DNA of 15,951 nt. Origin: an uncultured Clostridia bacterium. Its GTDB lineage: Bacteria; Bacillota_A; Clostridia; TANB77; CAG-508. The notes beneath the pieces were generated by a model. The model worked only from the letters and a program-made list of their open reading frames with translations, did no database searches and was not told the DNA's origin. A program made the translations under genes and the position numbers. Each line of letters begins with the position of its first letter. Positions within the stretch are counted from its first letter, which is position 1. Shown one piece after another: positions 6,649 to 11,445 of this stretch. The stretch is taken from NCBI GenBank assembly GCA_944388685.1, contig CALXJS010000035.1, forward strand, positions 1 to 15,951, read 5' to 3'.

Positions 6649-6673
6649 CATAAACGAATTATTTTCGTTTATG
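6649..6673. promoter_or_regulatory. Candidate operator: 10-bp inverted repeat upstream of the XRE gene
   Basis: Perfect arms CATAAACGAA and TTCGTTTATG are separated by 5 bp (ttatt). The size, symmetry and position suit a dimeric XRE repressor. On the minus strand the distal arm overlaps a weak -35 (TTTATG, then 17 bp, then TAAGAT). That pairing is low confidence, but occlusion would explain autorepression. It could alternatively be a hairpin in a transcript from the upstream promoter. Confidence 0.55.
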
Positions 6674-6691
6674 TTGCGATTTTATTTCTTA

Positions 6692-6835
6692 TTATTGTAA
6701 ATCTTTTACAAATTTTTCTAGCAAACTATCTAATTTTTTTCGTTGATTATCTATTTTATTTTTTTCCTCCTTATTTTCTATCATTTCTTCTAAAATTTTC
6801 AATTCTTCTTTTATTTGTTTTTTCAAATCTTCCAA
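6692..6835 (-). CDS. Small 47-residue helical protein, weakly Spo0E-like
   Basis: A short minus-strand frame starts at TTG (6835) and ends in TAA at 6692. It encodes a charged two-helix protein: helix 1 about EDLKKQIKEELKILEEMIEN, a polar turn, and helix 2 about RKKLDSLLEKFVKDLQ. AGAGGTG lies 7 nt upstream of the TTG, and an in-frame TGA three codons upstream makes this the only start. Length, two-helix pattern and the LDSLLEKF segment recall Spo0E-like aspartyl-phosphate phosphatases, which remove phosphate from Spo0A. However, the signature Ser of SQELD is Arg here (RKKLD), so this is tentative. An alternative is a coiled-coil partner of the XRE regulator encoded 91 nt downstream. Coding is supported by the ribosome site, periodic hydrophobics and a candidate promoter. 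Confidence 0.6.
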   Translation of the reverse strand: MEDLKKQIKEELKILEEMIENKEEKNKIDNQRKKLDSLLEKFVKDLQ

Positions 6836-6875
6836 ATCCCATCACCTCTATACTATTTTTTGTAATATTCTTTAT

Positions 6876-6905
6876 TTTATACCTTGAATGCAAACATTAA
6901 ATCAA
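6876..6905 (-). promoter_or_regulatory. Candidate promoter of the small ORF/XRE unit
   Basis: Minus-strand TTGATT (6900-6905) and TATAAA (6876-6881) are separated by 18 bp, placing a start about 30 nt before the TTG codon. The match is moderate in very AT-rich DNA. Confidence 0.45.
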
Positions 6906-7073
6906 AGCAAGTTTTCTGGTATAAAAAGATCCTCAATTATTTCTTTTACATAAATTATAAATAAAGGTTGTGATTTATAATTCAAATGTTTTTTACTAAA
7001 GCAAAATGATAACTTTTATAGTTTATCTTGGTTTTAATGCACATAACTTAAAAGTCTCATAGGATTTCTATTA

Positions 7074-7102
7074 AAAAAATACAGCATAAAACTGTATTTT
7101 TT
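7074..7102 (-). terminator. Intrinsic terminator after the pilin-like gene
   Basis: An 11-bp perfect stem AAAAAATACAG/CTGTATTTTTT has a 7-nt loop. It begins 13 nt past the stop codon and runs into T on the minus strand. Confidence 0.88.
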
Positions 7103-7115
7103 ACTCTTATATGAT

Positions 7116-8405
7116 TTATTCACTTTCTAAATATAAAATTGTTCTAAAAGATATACTCTCATTTTGAGTTGTATTTCCTTCTTCCTGTCGCGTACTTGTA
7201 CAACAAAATTTCTTACTACTATACGCATCTCCTCTTCTTACGCAACGTGAATTATTTTTGATTTCTGTTGTCCATTCATAGCAGTTACTTGCTAAATCAT
7301 AAATATTGCATACTACATCTCCAGATTCTCCTGTCTTTAACAGTCCGTCTTCCATTGCATTTTTGCTTTGTTCTATTGAATATGCACTGTTTTGCTTTTG
7401 TATAAATAATAATACTGTATCAAAAGCATAACTATTCATTAAAGCACTATTCACTGTTTTATATAGTCCTTGACTATTGCTCACAGCTTCTGATTGTTCA
7501 ATTCTATTCCATACTTCTTGTCCATATTTACTTCCTACTTTAGTTTCTGTTCCTTTTGAAGCTTCATATCTAGCTATATAATAGCCACCATTTTCTTCAA
7601 CACTTTCAATAAACCCTTCTAATGTTGAATAATCTTCTTTATATCTGTCTCCAGACGCTTGTGTAGGCTTTAATTCTTTATCCAGAGCATCTGGTGTTAA
7701 TGTTTCATTAATCGTTCCATCATTATTAAAAACATATCTTCCTAATATAACTTCACCTTCTACTGCGTTTGTAACTGTCTTATTTCTTCCCATTAAACCA
7801 TCGACTGGTATCCATACATATTGATTTCCATACTTGTCTTCGATTACCATCCCATTACCAACATTTTCTTTTACAACTATATTTCCATTTTCATCTTTCC
7901 ATTTAGATGTATCTGTGTTTACTGGTTTAAAACCAGCTGGTATCATAGGATTTGTTGAACCTGATTCTGCCCCATCAATTGTACTAGGTACCGTAAAAAT
8001 ACCATCTTCTCCTGCTTCACCTGGAGTCCATCTTCCTTCCACTACACTACCATCGCTTTTTATTGTTACTTCATATCCATCAACGGCTACTGTCACTGGA
8101 TAGCTAGCCGAGGTTATACTAAATGGTATATCTGTTATATTCTCTATTTTTTCTAAATTCACTTTCAATGTGTCATTATTTATAATCTTATCTGCTTCTC
8201 TACTTCCCATAACTGCCATTTGTACTTGTTCTAATGCTTTTGCTTTATTCGTATCTTCTTTTGCCTCACTTGCTCTATTCATTATACCATTTTCTCCTGC
8301 AAGAGTTGCGATGCTAACGCCTGCTAGAATTAATAATACAATAATTGTAATAACTAGTGCAATTAAAGTAATACCCTTATTACACTGTTTTTGCTGTTTT
8401 TCCAT
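7116..8405 (-). CDS. Type IV pilin-like protein with degenerate SUMF1/FGE-like C-terminal domain
   Basis: The 429-residue protein has a short basic leader, a prepilin-type junction at Gly11/Ile12 and a hydrophobic helix at about 12-33. It lacks the usual Glu at +5 (Ala16 here), as often in clostridial pilin-like proteins. The C-terminal half (about 190-429) has the pattern of the formylglycine-generating-enzyme-like fold: YVWIPVDG (196-203), GGYYIARYEAS (273-283), IYDLASNCYEWT (368-379, compare GNVWEW), RRGDAY (390-395, compare RGGSW) and SFR near the end. Catalytic activity is doubtful, so a binding or display role on the cell surface is more likely. Five cysteines cluster at 366-402. AAAGGAAG precedes the ATG. 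It is a single-gene unit with its own promoter and terminator; no pilus assembly genes are in the window. Confidence 0.8.
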   Translation of the reverse strand: MEKQQKQCNKGITLIALVITIIVLLILAGVSIATLAGENGIMNRASEAKEDTNKAKALEQVQMAVMGSREADKIINNDTLKVNLEKIENITDIPFSITSASYPVTVAVDGYEVTIKSDGSVVEGRWTPGEAGEDGIFTVPSTIDGAESGSTNPMIPAGFKPVNTDTSKWKDENGNIVVKENVGNGMVIEDKYGNQYVWIPVDGLMGRNKTVTNAVEGEVILGRYVFNNDGTINETLTPDALDKELKPTQASGDRYKEDYSTLEGFIESVEENGGYYIARYEASKGTETKVGSKYGQEVWNRIEQSEAVSNSQGLYKTVNSALMNSYAFDTVLLFIQKQNSAYSIEQSKNAMEDGLLKTGESGDVVCNIYDLASNCYEWTTEIKNNSRCVRRGDAYSSKKFCCTSTRQEEGNTTQNESISFRTILYLESE

Positions 8406-8467
8406 AAAAAACTTCCTTTCTTTTGTTTTTCATTCCATCTTTTGTTTATTATTCCTACTATATGTAT

Positions 8468-8496
8468 ATTTTATATTTAGATTTATTTTAAGTCAA
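8468..8496 (-). promoter_or_regulatory. SigA-type promoter of the pilin-like gene
   Basis: Minus-strand -35 TTGACT (8491-8496) and -10 TAAAAT (8468-8473) are separated by 17 bp, giving a leader of about 55 nt. Confidence 0.72.
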
Positions 8497-8535
8497 TACT
8501 TGATAATAAATACTTCGTTAATTTCTGTATAATGT

Positions 8536-8608
8536 GTTACAGTTCAGTATATAAATCCTAGGAAAGTATATATTATATTTTCCCAGGATTTGTATACTGA
8601 ACTGTAAC
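8536..8608. repeat. 73-bp near-perfect palindromic element
   Basis: Outer arms of 16 bp (GTTACAGTTCAGTATA at 8536-8551 with 8593-8608), a middle 7 bp (AAATCCT/AGGATTT) and an inner 5 bp (GGAAA/TTTCC) give 28 pairs with two isolated mismatches around a 13-nt AT loop. It starts 31 bp after the ABC permease stop and lies 40 bp upstream of the pilin promoter. Neither strand has a T-tract after it, so it is not a standard terminator. It may be a mobile palindromic repeat (MITE or REP-like), or a strong RNA hairpin capping the ABC operon mRNA. Confidence 0.8.
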
Positions 8609-8638
8609 TATAATTCTAACATACGTTTCTTTTCTTTC

Positions 8639-9883
8639 TTAATTATTTTTATCTTTATATACTTTTACAATATCTTTAAATGTCATTTTTGTTCCATAAT
8701 TCAATATTGCATTTGAATATATTTTTATAGCTACTTTTGCGATAATTAGTATAGTAACAATTAATATAACAATTGATAATATAACTTCTGAAGTTGACGC
8801 AATTCCCATCATAATTCTAAATGGCATACAGAATGGAGAGGAAATTGGAAAGATTGCTGCAAATTGGTTTAATTCACTTGTTGGATTCATCATTGTAAAA
8901 TATGATAAATAAAATCCTATTACTGCCAATATGGCAACTGGTGTATTAGCTGATTGTATATCCTCTGGTTTGCTTACAGTTGAACCTGTTAGCGCATATA
9001 ATAAGGCATAAGCAAAATATCCTAAAATGAAATAAACTATTGTCATAATTGCCAAATATGGCGTTATCATAGACATATCCAAAACAACATTTAATAATTC
9101 TGGCTCTAAAAATACATTTGCACATATCAATGCCACTCCTACAATGACACATATTTGAATTAATCCTACAATTCCAATACCAATTGTTTTTCCCAATACA
9201 ATTGTTCTTGGTGATGTTGAAGTCACTAAAGTCTCCATGATTTTTGAAGTTTTCTCTGTCGTAATAGAACTTGATACTTGGTATGCACAGAAGTAGATAG
9301 CATAGAATAAAACAATCGATAACATCATAATGACAAATAAGTTTCCGCTTACTTCTTGTTCTTCTGTTTGTTCAATTGAAAATTCAAAATTTGGAGATAG
9401 ACTTGCTATTTGTTCCTGTGTTAATCCTAATTTTGAAATTTGTAAATTTGTATATAGTGTATTTATAGCATTTACTAAATCCTCTGGAACAGTTGCAATT
9501 TGTGTCATATTTTCCACAATGTACCTTAATTTATATGTTCCATCTTCTTTTTGTTCGATAATCATTGCTTCATTTATATCTTTATTTTCTATTCTACTTT
9601 TTATATCTTCAAAAGAAACATCATTATTTGCCACTTCGATTGCATATCCTAATTCCATATAATTTAAACTTGGTAAAGTACCTTCAAATAAATTTGTGTT
9701 ATCAACTATTAGTAACGTTGTTTCTCCTAAGTTGTCTTCTTCATCTGTAAACATATTTATAATATTGGGTATGTTAAATCCTATGACAATTAATACTAAA
9801 ATAATTAATGTAGAAATGATAAAAGATTTTCGTTTTACCATATCTTTAATTGAAAACGCAATAACGGTTTTTAAATCTCTCAT
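8639..9883 (-). CDS. ABC-2-type transporter permease (NatB/COG1668-like)
   Basis: The 414-residue integral membrane protein has the topology of ABC-2 export permeases. One N-terminal transmembrane helix (about 18-38) is followed by an extracytoplasmic domain of about 140 residues (to about 178). Then come five helices at about 181-203, 234-256, 274-299, 314-331 and 364-387. The segment with ITTEKTSKIMETLVTSTSP is the family coupling region. The start is ATG at 9883, with AAAGGAA ten nt upstream. A longer frame to 9988 would translate an intergenic hairpin and has no ribosome site. It pairs with the ATPase gene 112 nt upstream. NatB and YhaP in B. subtilis are the nearest named relatives I can recall; sodium export is suggested by kinship only. 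Confidence 0.9.
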   Translation of the reverse strand: MRDLKTVIAFSIKDMVKRKSFIISTLIILVLIVIGFNIPNIINMFTDEEDNLGETTLLIVDNTNLFEGTLPSLNYMELGYAIEVANNDVSFEDIKSRIENKDINEAMIIEQKEDGTYKLRYIVENMTQIATVPEDLVNAINTLYTNLQISKLGLTQEQIASLSPNFEFSIEQTEEQEVSGNLFVIMMLSIVLFYAIYFCAYQVSSSITTEKTSKIMETLVTSTSPRTIVLGKTIGIGIVGLIQICVIVGVALICANVFLEPELLNVVLDMSMITPYLAIMTIVYFILGYFAYALLYALTGSTVSKPEDIQSANTPVAILAVIGFYLSYFTMMNPTSELNQFAAIFPISSPFCMPFRIMMGIASTSEVILSIVILIVTILIIAKVAIKIYSNAILNYGTKMTFKDIVKVYKDKNN

Positions 9884-9956
9884 TTTTCTAAAATTCCTTT
9901 CTTTACTATAATATAATTCTAAAAAGAATTCGTATATTGCTAGACAAACAAATTTG

Positions 9957-9995
9957 AAATTTATGAAACGTACTTTTTGTACGTCCATTAAATTT
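9957..9995. other. Symmetric hairpin in the ABC operon intergenic region
   Basis: ACGTAC (9968-9973) and GTACGT (9979-9984) enclose TTTTT. This core is flanked by AAATTT (9957-9962) and AAATTT (9990-9995), which pair across a symmetric internal loop. It lies between the ATPase and permease genes, where a processing or stability signal could set differential expression. Function not known. Confidence 0.5.
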
Positions 9996-10043
9996 TAAAT
10001 GAAATTTAACGACGCAAGATACTGATTATTGTTATAAACAACA

Positions 10044-10096
10044 AGGTTCTGGGGTAACCAACTGCAATCTTTGATTGCTTAGTTGGGTCAGGTTCT
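10044..10096. repeat. Hairpin flanked by AGGTTCT direct repeats, between the two ABC genes
   Basis: CCAACT-GCAATC-ttt-GATTGC-tt-AGTTGG (10058-10086) forms a strong 12-bp hairpin with a 2-nt bulge. It is bracketed by identical 7-bp direct repeats AGGTTCT (10044-10050 and 10090-10096). It begins 12 nt past the ATPase stop codon. The layout could be a small inserted palindromic element with target duplication, an IS200/IS605-type end, or an intercistronic RNA structure. There is no T-tract, so no clear terminator. Confidence 0.5.
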
Positions 10097-10107
10097 TATT
10101 TTTAGAA

Positions 10108-10995
10108 TTATCCCACTTTTTCTATAAAAATATCATTCAAAGTTGGTTTTTTAATTTCAAACTTATCAACTTCTATATGATTTGTAACCAATTTTTCTAA
10201 TAATTGATGTGCTTTTTCTTCAGAATCAATCTTAATAGAATATTCATTATTTTTAGAAAACTCTACTTTCATATTAAATTCTTTAACAAATTCATCAATA
10301 TTTCTATTTGTTGATAGTTCTAATCGATTCGCTTTATATCCTTCTTTAATTTCTTTCAAATTTCCTTTTAAAACAGTTTTTCCTTTATTTAATATTAAAA
10401 TATCTGTACAAAACTCTTCGATAGAAGCCATTTGATGGCTAGACATGATAATATATTTTCCCATCTTTACTAAATCAATAATGACATTTTTTAAGATTTC
10501 AGAGTTCACTGGATCTAATCCACTAAATGGTTCATCTAGTACAATTAATTCTGGGTCATGAATAATGGCTGTCATAAATTGAATTTTTTGTTGATTTCCT
10601 TTTGACAATTTCTCAGCTGGCATTGGTATATATTCTTCTACTTTCAATACCTTTGCCCATTTTTTAATTGCTGCAGCTGCATCTTTTTGATTCATGCCTT
10701 TTAATTTTGCAAAATACATTAGTTGGTCATAAATTTTTGTTTTTGGATACACACCCCTTTCCTCTGGTAAATATCCAAAATTCACACTTTTTCTTTCAAC
10801 TTTTTTCCCATTCCAGGTAATCTCACCTGTATCTTTTTTAATAATTCCAAGAAGCATTCTAATGGTTGTTGTTTTACCAGCACCATTTGTACCAAGTAAT
10901 CCAAATACACCTGGTTTAGTCACTTCAAATGAAATATTGTCTACAGCTTGTTTACCAACAAACTTCTTAGAAACATTTTCTAGTTTTAATCCCAT
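10108..10995 (-). CDS. ABC transporter ATP-binding protein (NatA-like)
   Basis: The 295-residue cytosolic ATPase has all nucleotide-binding motifs: Walker A GTNGAGKTT at 35-43, Q-loop region GYLPEERGVYP, signature LSKGNQQK, Walker B LIVLDEPFSGLDP and switch histidine in SSHQM. The extended C-terminal part (about 215-295), ending PTLNDIFIEKVG, is typical of ABC-2 exporter ATPases of the NatA/YhaQ group. The start is the ATG at 10995, with AAAGGAGG six nt upstream. The open frame runs 12 codons further up, into the leader element, but without support. It energises the permease encoded downstream. Substrate is unknown: Na+, drug or peptide are all seen in the family. Its leader contains a structured repeat element and an operator-like palindrome. 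Confidence 0.94.
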   Translation of the reverse strand: MGLKLENVSKKFVGKQAVDNISFEVTKPGVFGLLGTNGAGKTTTIRMLLGIIKKDTGEITWNGKKVERKSVNFGYLPEERGVYPKTKIYDQLMYFAKLKGMNQKDAAAAIKKWAKVLKVEEYIPMPAEKLSKGNQQKIQFMTAIIHDPELIVLDEPFSGLDPVNSEILKNVIIDLVKMGKYIIMSSHQMASIEEFCTDILILNKGKTVLKGNLKEIKEGYKANRLELSTNRNIDEFVKEFNMKVEFSKNNEYSIKIDSEEKAHQLLEKLVTNHIEVDKFEIKKPTLNDIFIEKVG

Positions 10996-11015
10996 CTTTT
11001 TCCTCCTTTGGGGAC

Positions 11016-11191
11016 GTGTCAAATTGGACATTTAAGAACAATAGTGGGCTATTTCGACATTTTATCTGTTTTGGACATTTCAAAGCCCACGTCATTGTTC
11101 GTGTGCCAAATTTTACAAAGTAAAATTTGTGTACAATGTTTGCAATTTTAGAAAAATCAAAGATTTTTCTAAAATTGTCCAAAAGGGACAC
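11016..11191. repeat. 176-bp palindromic element forming the ABC operon leader
   Basis: This element fills most of the 450-bp gap between the ABC ATPase and the repeat-protein gene. It has imperfect terminal inverted repeats, GTGTCAAATTGGACA (11016-11030) and TGTCCAAAAGGGACAC (11176-11191). Inside are three consecutive hairpins: a 16-bp perfect stem at 11143-11158/11162-11177 with a 3-nt loop, a 10-bp perfect stem at 11107-11116/11120-11129, and a larger stem GAACAAT..TGGGCT with AGCCCA..ATTGTTC (11036-11050/11084-11100). No transposase ORF is present. Its end lies 6 bp from the ATPase ribosome binding site. It looks like a MITE-like repeat captured as a 5' UTR, or a structured leader RNA. 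Partial look-alikes occur at 1602-1641 and about 11281-11295. Confidence 0.6.
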
Positions 11192-11210
11192 TCCTTATTT
11201 TTTCTCATGT

Positions 11211-11239
11211 ATTATATTATTTAATTTCTATATTTACAA
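11211..11239 (-). promoter_or_regulatory. SigA-type promoter of the ABC transporter operon
   Basis: Minus-strand -35 TTGTAA (11234-11239) and -10 TATAAT (11211-11216) are spaced by 17 bp, just outside the palindromic element. A start near 11204 would put the whole element in a leader of about 209 nt. Confidence 0.65.
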
Positions 11240-11245
11240 TAGTTC

Positions 11246-11272
11246 TATGACAAATTGTTGTGATTTGTCATA
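11246..11272. promoter_or_regulatory. Operator-like inverted repeat upstream of the ABC promoter
   Basis: Perfect 10-bp arms TATGACAAAT and ATTTGTCATA are separated by 7 bp, ending 6 bp upstream of the predicted -35. The position just upstream of -35 suits an activator or a dimeric regulator. No regulator gene is adjacent. The rest of the gap (11273-11362) is AT-rich with no recognisable feature apart from a short TIR-like word near 11281-11295. Confidence 0.5.
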
Positions 11273-11362
11273 AAATTAATAATTGTCCTTTTGGGTAAAT
11301 TTTTATAGTTAAAGTACTTATGTGTTGTAATTTCAATAACAAAAATTATATTTTCATCTAAT

Positions 11363-11404
11363 AAAAAAATAGAGATATTTTTAAATCACTACCCCTATTT
11401 TTTT
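11363..11404 (-). terminator. Intrinsic terminator after the repeat-protein gene
   Basis: Stem AAAAAAATAG/CTATTTTTTT (11363-11372 with 11395-11404) can be extended to about 15 pairs with G-U wobbles. On the minus strand it ends in a run of seven T. It lies about 40 nt past the stop codon. Confidence 0.75.
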
Positions 11405-11445
11405 ATATCGTTCTGCTATGCTAAATTTTATCTTGTTATCAGTTT

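Noticed and set aside
6954..6981. 9-bp inverted repeat ATTATAAAT/ATTTATAAT upstream of the small ORF
   Set aside because: It is purely A/T, and such repeats are expected by chance in this composition. It lies away from the candidate promoter.
7116..8405. Diversity-generating retroelement target
   Set aside because: The C-terminal fold would suit one, but no reverse transcriptase, accessory gene or template-repeat copy of the 3' end is present in the window, so it is not called.
9884..9988. N-terminal extension of the permease by 35 residues
   Set aside because: The extension translates the intergenic hairpin. Its first ATG has no ribosome site, while the ATG at 9883 has AAAGGAA upstream and gives the family-typical N-terminus.
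10044..10096. Riboswitch, T-box or group II intron domain V in the ABC intergenic hairpin
   Set aside because: No T-box TGGNACCGCG element, no known riboswitch core and no domain V catalytic triad context could be matched. It is kept only as an unassigned structured repeat.
10967..11191. Minus-strand 74-codon frame over the ABC leader element
   Set aside because: It would start at a GTG inside the element terminus with the ribosome site too close, runs through hairpins and overlaps the ATPase start out of frame. It resembles no family.
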